Of a stretch of 64,000 bases of DNA, positions 7,929 through 16,319 are shown one piece after another (position 1 is the stretch's first letter; every line of letters begins with the position of its first letter). A program made the translations under genes and the position numbers. Origin of the DNA: Arthrobacter sp. ov407 (lineage in GTDB: Bacteria > Actinomycetota > Actinomycetes > Actinomycetales > Micrococcaceae); assembly GCF_900102895.1 (NCBI RefSeq), contig NZ_FNGD01000003.1:1-64000 (forward strand). Reading direction: 5' to 3'. The notes beneath the pieces were generated by a model. That model made no database searches. It saw only the letters and a program-made list of their open reading frames with translations, and was not told the DNA's origin.

Positions 7929-8816
7929 ATGGATAACCGGACTGAAGTGCGTGAGTTCCTGATGTCGCGGCGCGCACGACTCACACCAGAAGACGCCGGC
8001 ATTGCCGCAGGGTCGAATCGTCGAGTGGCCGGGCTGCGGCGCAGCGAGGTGGCGCTACTTGCCGACGTCAGCGTGGAGTACTATGCCAAGCTCGAGCGCG
8101 GTTCCATCGCGGGCGCGTCCTCGTCCGTGCTCGAATCCGTCGCCCGCGCCCTCCGGCTCGATGACACCGAGCGCGCGCACTTGTTCGACCTGGCCCGGGC
8201 GGCAGATGGCATCCCCACCTCCGGCAGGCCCCGCAAACGCGCCACCACCCAAGCCGGGGCCCGCTTGAGCCTGCAGTGGGCGCTCGAAGCGATTACCGAG
8301 GGCGTCGCATTCGTCCGGGACCCTTACCAGAACCTGCTCGCGACCAACGCCTTGGGGCGCGCCTTCTACTCGCCGGTGATCGGAGACGGCGGCCGCACCC
8401 CGAACCTCGCGCGGTTCCAATTTCTCGACCCGGCCTCGCGGGACTTCTACCCCGACTGGGAGCTGTTCAGCGAGATGTGCGTCGGCATCATGCGTGCCGA
8501 AGCAGGCCGGGACCCCCACGACCGCACAATGCAGGACCTCGTCGGAGAGCTCTCGACGCGAAGCGAGACCTTCCGCGCACTATGGGGCGCGCACAACGTA
8601 CGCACCCATGGCTCCGGAACAAAACGCTTCCATCATCCCGTGGCCGGGGAACTTACCCTGGCGTACGAAGAACTCGCGATCACCGCAGAGCCAGGTCTCG
8701 TGCTTATGGTCTACACCGCAGAGCCAGGTTCCCCCTCAGCGGAACGGCTCCGCCTCCTCGCAAGCTGGGGAGCGAGCGAGCACACGCCCACCGAAAAGCA
8801 CCGAACCACGAGCTGA
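7929..8816 (+). CDS. XRE-family regulator with MmyB-like ligand-binding domain
   Basis: 295 aa. Residues 1-80 hold a Cro/C1-type helix-turn-helix: LRRSEVALLADVSVEYYAKLERG is the standard opening of this actinobacterial class. The rest (from ~100) is the MmyB-like PAS-type domain: DPYQNLLATNALGRAFYSPV, then a FLDPASRDFYPDWE patch and KRFHHPVAGELTLAYEEL, which in relatives binds fatty acids. It is divergent from the alcohol dehydrogenase at 6788-7804 with only 124 bases between, so that gene is the obvious target. Confidence 0.9.
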   Translation: MDNRTEVREFLMSRRARLTPEDAGIAAGSNRRVAGLRRSEVALLADVSVEYYAKLERGSIAGASSSVLESVARALRLDDTERAHLFDLARAADGIPTSGRPRKRATTQAGARLSLQWALEAITEGVAFVRDPYQNLLATNALGRAFYSPVIGDGGRTPNLARFQFLDPASRDFYPDWELFSEMCVGIMRAEAGRDPHDRTMQDLVGELSTRSETFRALWGAHNVRTHGSGTKRFHHPVAGELTLAYEELAITAEPGLVLMVYTAEPGSPSAERLRLLASWGASEHTPTEKHRTTS

Positions 8817-9124
8817 CAAAAGTTTCACTCGCTCTGGCCCCTGAAAGCATGGGGATTTTCTCTTCTCGAGCTATTTATGAGCAATACCCCTGGGGCAGAC
8901 GTATGCCCGGCCGGCGCCGTTTAGCATTGCGAAGATACCGCCTTGGTCCGCGGGTGTAGCGGCGCTCACGTCACCTGCCGTTCCGGAGCCCAAGGACACC
9001 ACGCAGTTCCTTTCATACCTTTGTTCTCGGCTGGCACGTCTGCTTCGGCCGCCGTTGATATCGCGTTCCCTGCCGCGTCCGGACGTGGTGTGCAGGGGTC
9101 GTTCTGCCCGATGCACAACGCGGC
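8817..9124. other. Non-coding gap
   Basis: 308 bases between the XRE regulator and the convergent hypothetical gene. Short open frames here have no start signals or recognisable products, and no strong hairpin is visible. Confidence 0.5.
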
Positions 9125-9502
9125 CTAGGGCTGGGTGCCGTAGATGAATTCCTTCGCGTGACTGACGGCTTTTCTGAAGGCGTCGTTCCGGAGGGAGAGC
9201 TGTTCCTGGGTACTTTCCTTGCCACCCTCTGTGTAGGCGGTGATTCCGGGCCGCAGCACCCAGATGTCGCCGGCCGGAGGGAGATAAAAAACTCCGAAGG
9301 AGCGGTGCCGCGGGTCTTCGGTCCAGATGGGTACCACCGCGAGGGCAGCACCGGTGTCCGGGTTGATCCACTGGGCCCGCGGCAGGGGGTGCTCATGCAC
9401 CTCGGGATCCAGAAACGGTGCCGTTCCCTTTCCCCAGCGTTGTTCGAACCGCTCGTAGAATGCCGGCAACAGCTGGCTGTCGTACGGGCGCCAAGCGCTC
9501 AC
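9125..9502 (-). CDS. Hypothetical protein, 125 aa
   Basis: The start is a GTG at 9502 with GGAAGGAG six bases upstream, far better than the longer ATG frame. The chain is soluble and rich in Trp, Tyr and Pro: SAWRPYDSQLLPAFYERF, then WINPDTGAALAVVPIW and FGVFYLPPAGDIWVLRPG, ending in a helix with KEFIYGTQP. It reads as a small mixed alpha/beta domain. I do not recognise a family. It lies 72 bases downstream of hsp20 on the same strand, so it may belong to the heat-shock transcript. Confidence 0.7.
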   Translation of the reverse strand: MSAWRPYDSQLLPAFYERFEQRWGKGTAPFLDPEVHEHPLPRAQWINPDTGAALAVVPIWTEDPRHRSFGVFYLPPAGDIWVLRPGITAYTEGGKESTQEQLSLRNDAFRKAVSHAKEFIYGTQP

Positions 9503-9574
9503 ATCGGACTCCTTCCCGGGCTGAGTGGCGGGATGGTCCCCGGTCCACGAGGAGCCGGGGACCATCAGTGGGGG

Positions 9575-10000
9575 TTAGGCGTTGATTTCCTGGCGCTGGT
9601 TTCTGTCGGTCTCGATCTCGATGCGCCGTGGCTTTGCCCTTTCGGCCATCGGGATCCGCAGCGTCAGTACCCCGGCGTCGTAGCTGGCCTTCACGGCCTC
9701 GGTATCGAGCGCGTCGCCGAGGATGAGCTGGCGGCTGAAGACACCCCGGGGACGCTCGGCGGCGATCAGCTCCGTATTTTCACCCGTCGGGTCCTTGCGC
9801 TCTGCCCTGACCGTGAGGACGTTGCGTTCGACGTCGATGTCCACCGAATCCACGGAGATTCCGGGCAGGTCTAACGCGACGACGAATTCTTCCCCCTCTT
9901 GCCACGCATCCATGGGCATGGCCGCGGGGCGGGCCGTGGTGCCAAGGACCTGCTGGGCGAGCCGGTCGAGCTCGCGGAACGGGTCGGTACGCATCAGCAT
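9575..10000 (-). CDS. Hsp20/alpha-crystallin small heat-shock protein
   Basis: 141 aa. The alpha-crystallin domain spans about residues 33-125, with [30 protein letters not shown] and the closing strand [11 protein letters not shown]; a short N-terminal arm ([13 protein letters not shown]) and a tail with IEIE finish it. It is an ATP-independent holdase in the cytosol. ATG 10000 has AAGGAG ten bases upstream; ATG 9994 is an alternative. A MerR/HspR-like regulator is divergent, with a dyad between the two genes. Confidence 0.95.
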   Translation of the reverse strand: MLMRTDPFRELDRLAQQVLGTTARPAAMPMDAWQEGEEFVVALDLPGISVDSVDIDVERNVLTVRAERKDPTGENTELIAAERPRGVFSRQLILGDALDTEAVKASYDAGVLTLRIPMAERAKPRRIEIETDRNQRQEINA

Positions 10001-10049
10001 GGTCTATTCACTCCTTGCAGTCGATCCTGTCATTCCATCCCAACCGATT

Positions 10050-10071
10050 ATCTATGGTGGCTGGCATAGAT
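10050..10071. promoter_or_regulatory. Dyad operator between hsp20 and the MerR/HspR-like gene
   Basis: Perfect arms ATCTATG (10050-10056) and CATAGAT (10065-10071) with 8 bases between. It sits 50 bases upstream of hsp20 and 64 upstream of the regulator. HspR binds HAIR dyads (CTTGAGT-N7-ACTCAAG); the geometry is alike but the arms differ, so the site would be a variant. Confidence 0.7.
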
Positions 10072-10134
10072 TTTTTATAACACTGGTGTGAAACTGGAGC
10101 AAGGGGTTTTTGGGGAATTTTTGAGGAGGACCTG

Positions 10135-10428
10135 ATGGAGCGGAAAATCGGAAGAAACGTGGCGGTGTATGCCATTTCCGTGGCAGCGGAGCTTGTGGGG
10201 ACCGGGCAGCAGAACCTCCGGCTATACGAGCGAAAGGGCCTGCTGGAACCGGGCCGGACGGTCGGCGGAACACGCCGGTACAGCGAACAGGATCTGGAGA
10301 CCCTGCGCAGGATCAGCGCCCTACTCGAGGACGGACTGAATCTGGCCGGCATCCGCCTCGTCCTTGAACTAGAAGCGACCATCAGGCGCCTCGAACGGGA
10401 ACTGGCGGCGGCCCGGACCAGGCCCTGA
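10135..10428 (+). CDS. MerR-family regulator, HspR-like
   Basis: 97 aa with the MerR winged helix at residues ~10-80: YAISVAAELVGTGQQNLRLYERKGLLEP, then GTRRYSEQDLETLRRI. The opening AVYAISVAAEL and the short length resemble HspR, the heat-shock repressor of actinobacteria, although HspR itself usually sits in the dnaK operon. A C-terminal helix (LELEATIRRLERELAAA) is the dimer coiled coil. It is divergent from hsp20 with a perfect dyad in between, which supports a role as the hsp20 regulator and its own. Confidence 0.88.
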   Translation: MERKIGRNVAVYAISVAAELVGTGQQNLRLYERKGLLEPGRTVGGTRRYSEQDLETLRRISALLEDGLNLAGIRLVLELEATIRRLERELAAARTRP

Positions 10429-10577
10429 GTGGGCTTCGTCCCGGGTCACCCCAAGCGGGTGCTGAGGTAAGGCGCGGCGCTTGAGGCCGTCACGGACGGT
10501 GCGGGCTCCGGGGGCTAGGTTCGGACCGTGGGGGCCTGCCCGTGCCCCCGGTGATCCCCGGTCGGGTACCGGACGGG

Positions 10578-11079
10578 CCCTAGGCGGCCGGGGCTGACGC
10601 CGGGCCGTTTCCTTCCGTGGGCTCCTGGCCGATCGGGGCGGATCGGATGTCGTCGGCGGCATTCCTTTGAATCTCCTGGGGGAGCGATGCGAGCGGGAGT
10701 TCCCGGTGGAGGATGTAATCGCAGGCAGCGGGGCCGGTCATCGCCAGCCCTGTGCACAGGCCGCCGCGCTGGTTGGGCCGGATGTTCACCGCGCGCAGCC
10801 CCGCTCTGAAAGTTCTGGCTGGGGCGGGCGCGAATCCCCGGAGGGAGCACCAGCTGAGGTATAGACCGTACAGCTCTTCCTGGGTGAGCCCGTCAGCGTC
10901 CTGATTCCGGGCGATGCAGTCATTGACGAATTCGTGTAGCGGTGACTTCAACATCTTGGCCTCCTGCGTCCGGCGGCGTAGCCGCTCAACTGGCACAGCT
11001 ATCAAGGGGTGAAGCAAAACCATCCCGGGCTTCGCCGGGCACATAGAAAACTTAAAATGTCGGGCCGTGCTTGTCAACG
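10578..11079. repeat. Copy 1 of a ~500-bp dispersed direct repeat
   Basis: This stretch and 60336-60836 are nearly identical (roughly 95% by eye) in the same orientation, 50 kb apart. Each copy carries one complete 124-codon gene plus ~125 bases upstream, ending at ...GTCAAC. No inverted terminal repeats or transposase are seen, so it is a plain segmental duplication. Confidence 0.9.
10580..10954 (-). CDS. Primase-type winged-helix-like protein, 124 aa (copy 1)
   Basis: Starts at ATG 10954 with GCAGGAGG upstream. LTQEELYGLYLSWCSLRG followed by RTFRAGLRAVNIRPNQRGG resembles the winged-helix domain at the C-terminus of phage/plasmid P4-type (D5-like) primases, where the same YxxYxxWC...G...R.F...L pattern occurs. 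That match is mine from pattern only. The helicase core is absent, so this is a single small DNA-binding-like domain with a disordered Pro/Ala tail. The paralogue at 60338-60712 differs at only a few residues (for example FAP/STP and QEP/REL). Confidence 0.7.
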   Translation of the reverse strand: MLKSPLHEFVNDCIARNQDADGLTQEELYGLYLSWCSLRGFAPAPARTFRAGLRAVNIRPNQRGGLCTGLAMTGPAACDYILHRELPLASLPQEIQRNAADDIRSAPIGQEPTEGNGPASAPAA

Positions 11080-11179
11080 GGGACATGCGCAGGCTCGGAA
11101 ACATGGACGGCAAACGTCGGGACGCCGCTCCGCCGAGGGTACGCGTAAGCCAGCAAGCGCCCGGTTCTTGCCGATTGCG

Positions 11180-11782
11180 TCAGCGAGAGAGCAGTACGCC
11201 GACCTGGGTCCGGATGTCCCGAACAATCTCGTCGATGCTCAATGCGGCGTTCACGGTCGCCGCCATGCTGAGGAACATGATGGCGGTGACGATGCGGGCC
11301 GTCGTTGCGGCATCACCTGCACCGGCCAGCTCGTGCCTGCCCAGGACGGCAGCGATGGCCTCCTCGGTCTGCGCGACGATGGACAGAGCTTCGCTGTGTC
11401 GTGGCTCCTCGGGATCACCGAAGACCATTTCCCGCAGGTAGGTGCGCCCGTTGTCGACCTGGACGCGGTTGCATTCCACAATCGGCCGCACGATTGCCAG
11501 CACCGCATCGAGGACTCCAGGAATCGTTGCAGCATCAGCCCGACCTTGCTGAAGTGCTTCGGCGTAGTGGGCGTTCTGCACGAGCAGGAGCAGCTCGCCT
11601 TTGGTCTTGGCGTAAAGGAACAGGGTCCCGGTGCCGATGTCCGCCTTGTCTGCGATCTGCTGGGTCGTGACGTCCTCGATGCCGTGTTCGGCCAACAGCT
11701 CGCTGGCCGCTGCCACGATGCGGTCCAGCTTCTGCTGCTTGTTCCGCTCGCGCCGTCCGACCGGCTGGGAGGCGAGAGACAT
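11180..11782 (-). CDS. TetR-family repressor of the redox island
   Basis: 200 aa. The N-terminal helix-turn-helix is at residues ~18-60: LDRIVAAASELLAEHG then VTTQQIADKADIGTGTLFLY AKTKGELL. The C-terminal part (~70-200) is the all-helical ligand pocket and dimer face. It is divergent from the OYE gene with a 26-bp dyad between the two starts; the same dyad type stands before the quinone oxidoreductase at 15930. It is therefore a good candidate for the single controller of the converging operons 11948-13811 and 15930-14017. Confidence 0.9.
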   Translation of the reverse strand: MSLASQPVGRRERNKQQKLDRIVAAASELLAEHGIEDVTTQQIADKADIGTGTLFLYAKTKGELLLLVQNAHYAEALQQGRADAATIPGVLDAVLAIVRPIVECNRVQVDNGRTYLREMVFGDPEEPRHSEALSIVAQTEEAIAAVLGRHELAGAGDAATTARIVTAIMFLSMAATVNAALSIDEIVRDIRTQVGVLLSR

Positions 11783-11809
11783 GGTGATGGATCCTCCGGA
11801 ATAGATTCT

Positions 11810-11835
11810 GACTGCACTCAGTTATGAGTGTAGTC
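11810..11835. promoter_or_regulatory. TetR operator, ACTCA-N4-TGAGT core
   Basis: GACTGCACTCA (11810-11820), spacer GTTA, TGAGTGTAGTC (11825-11835): 11-bp arms with a single mismatch. It lies 27 bases before the TetR start and 113 before the OYE start, so it can control both. Confidence 0.85.
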
Positions 11836-11947
11836 ACTACTGTGTGGGTTCGAATGTTCCTTCGTTCATTCTCCCACGCAAGGGTCGAACCCAGTGTTCC
11901 GCCCGGCACAGTGGCGCCGAAACCCAACGACGCAAAGGATCGCACGC

Positions 11948-13021
11948 ATGACTTCCTCCCTCTGGCAACCATTCACTCTCGGCAGTGTGGAGCTGCCGCA
12001 CCGGCTCGCGCTGGCCCCGCTGACCCGGAGCCGCGCGAACCCTGACGGCACCCCTGGCGAGCTGGCCGCGGAGTACTACGGCCAGCGCGCCTCACTCGGG
12101 CTGATCATCACCGAGGGCACACAGCCGTCCGAGGACGGCCAGGGCTATCTGAACACTCCCGGCATCCATACTCCCGAACACATCGAGGGATGGCGAAAGA
12201 TCGCCGACACGGTGCACGCAGGCGGCGGAGCACTGTTCATCCAACTGATGCACGTCGGCCGGATGGCGCACCCGGATAACACCCCGCACCACCGTCAGCC
12301 CGTGGGCCCGTCGGCGATCTCGGCCGAGCAGGACATGTTCACTCCAACCGGCCCGCACAAGACCCCGGTGCCGCGTGAGCTGAGCGCCCACGACATCCAG
12401 GCAACCATCGCCGGGTTCCGCCACGCCGCAGCCTCCGCTATCGCAGCGGGAGCGGACGGCGTGGAGATCCACAGCGCGAACGGGTACCTGCTCCACCAGT
12501 TCCTCTCGCCGAACTCGAACCACCGCACGGACGAATACGGCGGATCCGTGGAGAACCGGTCCCGGTTCGTCGTCGCGGTCGCCCGCGCGGTAGCAGACGA
12601 GATCGGAGCAGACCGGACCGGCATCCGCATCTCACCGGCGTTCCCGCTGGGCGGAATCAACGAAGGGGACCCCGCCGACGTCCGGACACAATATCGCCAC
12701 CTGGTCGGCGAACTCGCCACCCTGAAACTTGCGTACCTGCACGTACACCACCTCGGTGACGACGAACTGCTGCGGTCCTTCCGCGACACGTGGCCTGCTG
12801 CCATCCTCGTCGTCCGGTACGGGCGCGACCGCGAGCAGATCGCCGACGACATCGACGCCGGGCTCGCGGACATCGCGCCGCTGGGCCGATTCGCCCTGGC
12901 GAACCCCGACATTGTCGAGCGCCTGCGCACCGGCGCGCCGCTAAACGAGCTGGACCCGGCAACCCTGTACGGCGGCGGCGCGGCCGGGTACACCGACTAC
13001 CCCACTCTGGCACACGCCTAG
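11948..13021 (+). CDS. Old Yellow Enzyme-family ene-reductase
   Basis: 357 aa from ATG 11948 with AAAGGAT upstream. It is an FMN TIM barrel of the OYE class: LAPLTRSRANPDGTP at the start, then H175-x2-N178 (EIHSANGYLLHQF), the anion-binding pair for the enone oxygen, and the family signature HRTDEYGGSVENRSRF. The C-terminal half ends in VVRYGRDR and LADIAPLGRFALANPD. It reduces C=C bonds of unsaturated carbonyl compounds, nitro-esters or similar electrophiles with NAD(P)H in the cytosol. It is the first gene of a two-gene operon with the SDR at 13098 and is divergent from its TetR. Confidence 0.93.
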   Translation: MTSSLWQPFTLGSVELPHRLALAPLTRSRANPDGTPGELAAEYYGQRASLGLIITEGTQPSEDGQGYLNTPGIHTPEHIEGWRKIADTVHAGGGALFIQLMHVGRMAHPDNTPHHRQPVGPSAISAEQDMFTPTGPHKTPVPRELSAHDIQATIAGFRHAAASAIAAGADGVEIHSANGYLLHQFLSPNSNHRTDEYGGSVENRSRFVVAVARAVADEIGADRTGIRISPAFPLGGINEGDPADVRTQYRHLVGELATLKLAYLHVHHLGDDELLRSFRDTWPAAILVVRYGRDREQIADDIDAGLADIAPLGRFALANPDIVERLRTGAPLNELDPATLYGGGAAGYTDYPTLAHA

Positions 13022-13097
13022 TCGTCGGTCGCGGGCCGCACGCCACCGACATCACACACCCCCTAGCCATCAGAACCATCAGAAAGAAGAAACACGC

Positions 13098-13811
13098 ATG
13101 CCCTCACTCAACGGAGCTGTCGTCCTCATCACCGGAGCCAACGGCGGAATCGGCACGCAGTTCGTGCACGAAGCCCTCGCCAGGGGAGCTGCAAAGGTTT
13201 ATGCCTCCGCCCGCACACCCCGCATTTGGAACGACGAACGCATCGTTCCGCTCGCCTTGGACATCACCGACTCGGCCTCCATCCAGGCAGCGGTCGAGGC
13301 GGCACCGGATGTGACCGTACTGATCAACAACGCCGGCGCGTCGGTCTCCAGCCCCGGGATCCTCACCCACACGGACGAGGAAATCCGCAGCAACGTCGAG
13401 ACGAACTTCCTCGGTCCGCTCTTCGTAGCCCGCGCATTCGCCCCGGTCCTGTCAGCAAAGGACGAAGCGACGCTCATCGACATCCACTCGGCCCTGAGCT
13501 GGTACGCCGTCGCCGGCATCTACAGCGCCACCAAAGCCGCCCTCTGGTCCGCGACTAACTCCCTCCGCCTCGAACTCGCTCCCGCCGGCGTGCATGTCGT
13601 CGGCGTCCACGTCGCATACGTCGACACCGCGATGGCCGCGCACGCGACCGACCCGAAGCTCGACCCGGCCGTGCTCGTGCGCACCGTATTCGAGGCCATG
13701 GAGGCGGGGGAGTACGAGGTCCTCGCCGACGACACGTCTGTCCAGCTCAAGGCCGGACTCAGCGCACCCCTCGAAGCGGTCTACCCGCAGCTGGTGGACA
13801 CGAACGCATAA
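13098..13811 (+). CDS. Short-chain dehydrogenase/reductase (SDR)
   Basis: 237 aa. Rossmann motif TGANGGIG at residues ~11-18, NNAG at ~75, and catalytic Y142-x3-K146 (YSATK) with an upstream serine (DIHSALSW). It is a classical SDR that uses NAD(P)H on a ketone or alcohol. It starts 76 bases after the OYE stop with a weak AGAAGA site and ends at a double hairpin. With OYE it would give stepwise reduction of an enone to an alcohol; that pairing is inference. Confidence 0.9.
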   Translation: MPSLNGAVVLITGANGGIGTQFVHEALARGAAKVYASARTPRIWNDERIVPLALDITDSASIQAAVEAAPDVTVLINNAGASVSSPGILTHTDEEIRSNVETNFLGPLFVARAFAPVLSAKDEATLIDIHSALSWYAVAGIYSATKAALWSATNSLRLELAPAGVHVVGVHVAYVDTAMAAHATDPKLDPAVLVRTVFEAMEAGEYEVLADDTSVQLKAGLSAPLEAVYPQLVDTNA

Positions 13812-13821
13812 GCGAACAACG

Positions 13822-13860
13822 GGCGCCACCGCGTTCACCAAAAGTGAGCGCGGTGGCGCC
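13822..13860. terminator. Hairpin terminator after the SDR gene
   Basis: A perfect 12-bp stem, GGCGCCACCGCG (13822-13833) with its complement (13849-13860), and an inner TCAC/GTGA extension. It lies 11 bases after the SDR stop, with no T-tract. Confidence 0.8.
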
Positions 13861-13930
13861 GCCCATCTCACCCGAATCGATCGCCTGGTGCCTTGGCCTT
13901 CACGCCACATGCCGGGATAGTCACGCCAAT

Positions 13931-13966
13931 GGCTCTGCCCGCCCGTATTCACGGGCGGGCAGAGCC
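13931..13966. terminator. Second hairpin between converging operons
   Basis: A perfect 16-bp stem (13931-13946 with 13951-13966) around the loop ATTC. It lies 50 bases beyond the hydrolase stop on the other strand, so it probably ends the minus-strand operon and backs up the first hairpin. Confidence 0.8.
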
Positions 13967-14016
13967 ACAACGCCTTTCTGCTCTGTTGGGGCCGAGTTGT
14001 ATCGCGCACGTCCTGG

Positions 14017-14883
14017 TCAGTGGGCGAGGAATTCGACGGCGACGGGGGAGAACCTGTCGTGGAACTGGAAGATGCCGCCGTGGCCCGAGTCGGGGTAGAT
14101 GATCAGCTCGGATCCCTTGATGCGCCGGTGCAGATCCCCGGAGAGGATCGAAGGCACCATGCGGTCGTTGTCGCCGTTGGCGATGAGGGTGGGGTGGGTG
14201 AGCTGCGACAGGTCCGACGGCGCAGAGCGGCCGAATCTCCGGATTGCCTTCAGCTGCGTCTGGAATGCCCTAACGCTGATCGGCATGTCGCGGTCGACCG
14301 TGCGCTCCTGCAGGCGCTTGATGAACGCTTTCGCGGCGGGCTTGCCGGTGGCGTTGCGGTTGAAGAACAGGAACTCCTTCGGGTCCGCGCGCGTCAGGGT
14401 CGCGCGGAGGATGTCCCAGTAGGTCGTGCTGACGACCTTGTCGATGTCCTTGCCGCCGCGCGGCCCGGTGCCGGCCAGCACGACCTTGCGGACGAGGTCG
14501 GGATGTTTGAGGAGCAGGTCCTGGGCGATCATGCCGCCCATTGAGAAGGAGAAAATGTCGACCTGGTCGAACCCGAGGACCTTGATGAACGTGTAGGCGT
14601 CGTCGGCCATCGCCTCGATGCTGCCGGGAACCTGCCCGGTGGATGCGCCGACACCGCGCTGGTCGAAGGTGATGACGTGGCGGTTCTTCGCGATGGGCTC
14701 GATGATGCGGGGGTCCCAGTTGTCCAGGGTCGCGGCGAGGTGCACGAAGAATACGACGGGGATTCCGGCCTTGGGCCCCAGCTCGCGGTAAGCGTAGGTG
14801 ACGCCACCTGAAGTGATGGAGCGTGTGACCGCCTTCGCGTACGAGGTGACGACAGAGCCGTTCGGGGTGTCAAAGCTGCTCAT
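14017..14883 (-). CDS. Alpha/beta-hydrolase (haloperoxidase/esterase-like)
   Basis: 288 aa. The nucleophile elbow is SFSMGG with Ser114; the oxyanion region is FFVHLAATLDNW rather than the common HG-x-P, so the fold is an alpha/beta hydrolase with a slightly unusual first loop. FDQRGVGAS follows, and the acid-base end is DNDR plus DSGHGG. Family members are esterases, C-C hydrolases or cofactor-free haloperoxidases. It is the second gene of the operon that begins with the quinone oxidoreductase at 15930 (48-base gap). Confidence 0.88.
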   Translation of the reverse strand: MSSFDTPNGSVVTSYAKAVTRSITSGGVTYAYRELGPKAGIPVVFFVHLAATLDNWDPRIIEPIAKNRHVITFDQRGVGASTGQVPGSIEAMADDAYTFIKVLGFDQVDIFSFSMGGMIAQDLLLKHPDLVRKVVLAGTGPRGGKDIDKVVSTTYWDILRATLTRADPKEFLFFNRNATGKPAAKAFIKRLQERTVDRDMPISVRAFQTQLKAIRRFGRSAPSDLSQLTHPTLIANGDNDRMVPSILSGDLHRRIKGSELIIYPDSGHGGIFQFHDRFSPVAVEFLAH

Positions 14884-14931
14884 GCTGGTAGTCCTCCTGA
14901 GTGGTCTGTGAGGTGAATGGCTGCCGGCGGC

Positions 14932-15930
14932 TCAGGAGGGAAGGGTGACGACGGCTTTGCCGCGGAGGCCGCCCTTGGCCAGCGACTCGAGCGCCTGTGG
15001 GGTCTGGGCGAAGTCGAAGACCTGCCCCACGACCGGGCGCAGCACGCCGTCGTCAACCAGGGCGGTGATCTGGCGCAACTGGTCGCCGCTGGCACGCATG
15101 AAGAGGAACTCGTAGCTGACGCCGAGCTTCTTCGCCTGCCGCCTGATCCTGCTGCTGAGCCCCGCGATGGCCAGGCGCAGCACAGGGTTAAGACCGGCTT
15201 TGCGCGCGAACGCCGGGTCCGGCGGACCGGCGATTCCGATCGCCTTCCCGCCGGGCTTCAGGATCCGCAGTGACTTCACGAGGTTCTCCCCGCCGAGGCT
15301 GTCGAGCACCAGATCGTACCCGGTGATGAACTGCTCGAAGTCCTGCGTGCGATAGTCGATCACCGTGTCCGCGCCGAGGTCGCGCACAAAGTCGGCATTG
15401 GAGGCACTTGCGGTGGTGGCGACGGTGGCGCCGAGGTGCTTGGCGAGTTGGATCGCGATCGACCCGACCCCGCCGGCCCCGGCGTGAATCAGAACTTTCT
15501 GCCCCGGTCGCACGTTGCCTTGCTCAACGAGGGCCTGCCACGCCGTAAGTGCAACCAGCGGTAGCGAGCCGGCCTCCTCCATGCTGATCGATGCGGGTTT
15601 CAGTGCCAGATCAGCCTCGGTGATGGCGATGCGCTCGGCGAACGTTCCGATGCGGTCTTTGTCGGGGCGGGCGTAGACCTCGTCACCGGGCTTGAATCCG
15701 CGCACCTTCGCCCCGACACGGATGACTGTGCCGGCGACGTCGTTGCCGAGGATCAGCTGAAGCTTGTACGGGAGGATCTGTTTGAACTCACCCAGGCGGA
15801 TCTTTTCGTCCAATTGGTTGAGCCCAGCTGCCTGGACCTGGACCAGCACATCGCGGTCGCCGACGGTCGGCTCAGGGACGTCTGCTGCCCGTAGCGGCTC
15901 CTTGTACTTGGTGACGACGAATGCCCTCAT
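14932..15930 (-). CDS. NADPH:quinone oxidoreductase-like MDR enzyme
   Basis: 332 aa from ATG 15930 with GAGGAG upstream. There are no zinc ligands. The quinone oxidoreductase pattern is clear: AAGLNQLDEKIRLG, NDVAGTVIRVG, then AGAGGVGSIAIQLAKHLGA and a glycine-rich NADP site. It reduces quinones or enones, one electron or two, in the cytosol. It heads an operon with the hydrolase at 14017. The two ACTCA/TGAG dyads upstream match the TetR site at 11810-11835, so it should share the TetR at 11180. Confidence 0.9.
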   Translation of the reverse strand: MRAFVVTKYKEPLRAADVPEPTVGDRDVLVQVQAAGLNQLDEKIRLGEFKQILPYKLQLILGNDVAGTVIRVGAKVRGFKPGDEVYARPDKDRIGTFAERIAITEADLALKPASISMEEAGSLPLVALTAWQALVEQGNVRPGQKVLIHAGAGGVGSIAIQLAKHLGATVATTASASNADFVRDLGADTVIDYRTQDFEQFITGYDLVLDSLGGENLVKSLRILKPGGKAIGIAGPPDPAFARKAGLNPVLRLAIAGLSSRIRRQAKKLGVSYEFLFMRASGDQLRQITALVDDGVLRPVVGQVFDFAQTPQALESLAKGGLRGKAVVTLPS

Positions 15931-15968
15931 GGCGTGCTGCTCCTCTATGGCGTGCGGTAGGCTAAAAA

Positions 15969-15996
15969 TGAGTTTACTCAATTTTGAGCGTACTCA
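15969..15996. promoter_or_regulatory. TetR operator, ACTCA-N4-TGAG core, before quinone oxidoreductase
   Basis: TGAGTTTACTCA (15969-15980) and TGAGCGTACTCA (15985-15996) overlap as a larger dyad whose centre reads ACTCA-ATTT-TGAG, with GTA beyond it. The 4-base spacing and half-sites are the same as in the dyad at 11810-11835. Confidence 0.8.
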
Positions 15997-16180
15997 GAAA
16001 CATTGTCAAGGAGGACCGTTAGATGCGCGCGTTCATTTGAATGTTCCCGGAGACGTGAGATAGGGAGTTTCGGGCGTCCATCGCCGGGGCCACGTTCCCG
16101 CGATGGATCTTGAGGACATTCCATCAGCGGCACCGTCTCGTTCGACGACGACTTCTGAGCCACGGGGAGTGCGCCTCGGT

Positions 16181-16220
16181 TCCGGCCGCGTCGCGGGGTC
16201 AGGCCCGCGACGCGGCCGGA
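16181..16220. terminator. Hairpin terminator after the CHAD gene
   Basis: A perfect 17-bp stem (16181-16197 with 16204-16220) around the loop GTCAGG, 100 bases beyond the CHAD stop. The rest of the 15997-16319 gap holds no gene that I can support; a smaller CCGAGC/GCTCGG dyad lies at about 16246-16261. Confidence 0.8.
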
Positions 16221-16319
16221 GCTGTCTGGCCTTGGTGGTCGGTTGAAACCGAGCCGACGCTCGGCTGCGGCGGTCCCCTCGACCGCCGGTAACGCTCGAG
16301 TTGGCGGCTCTGGTGCGTT

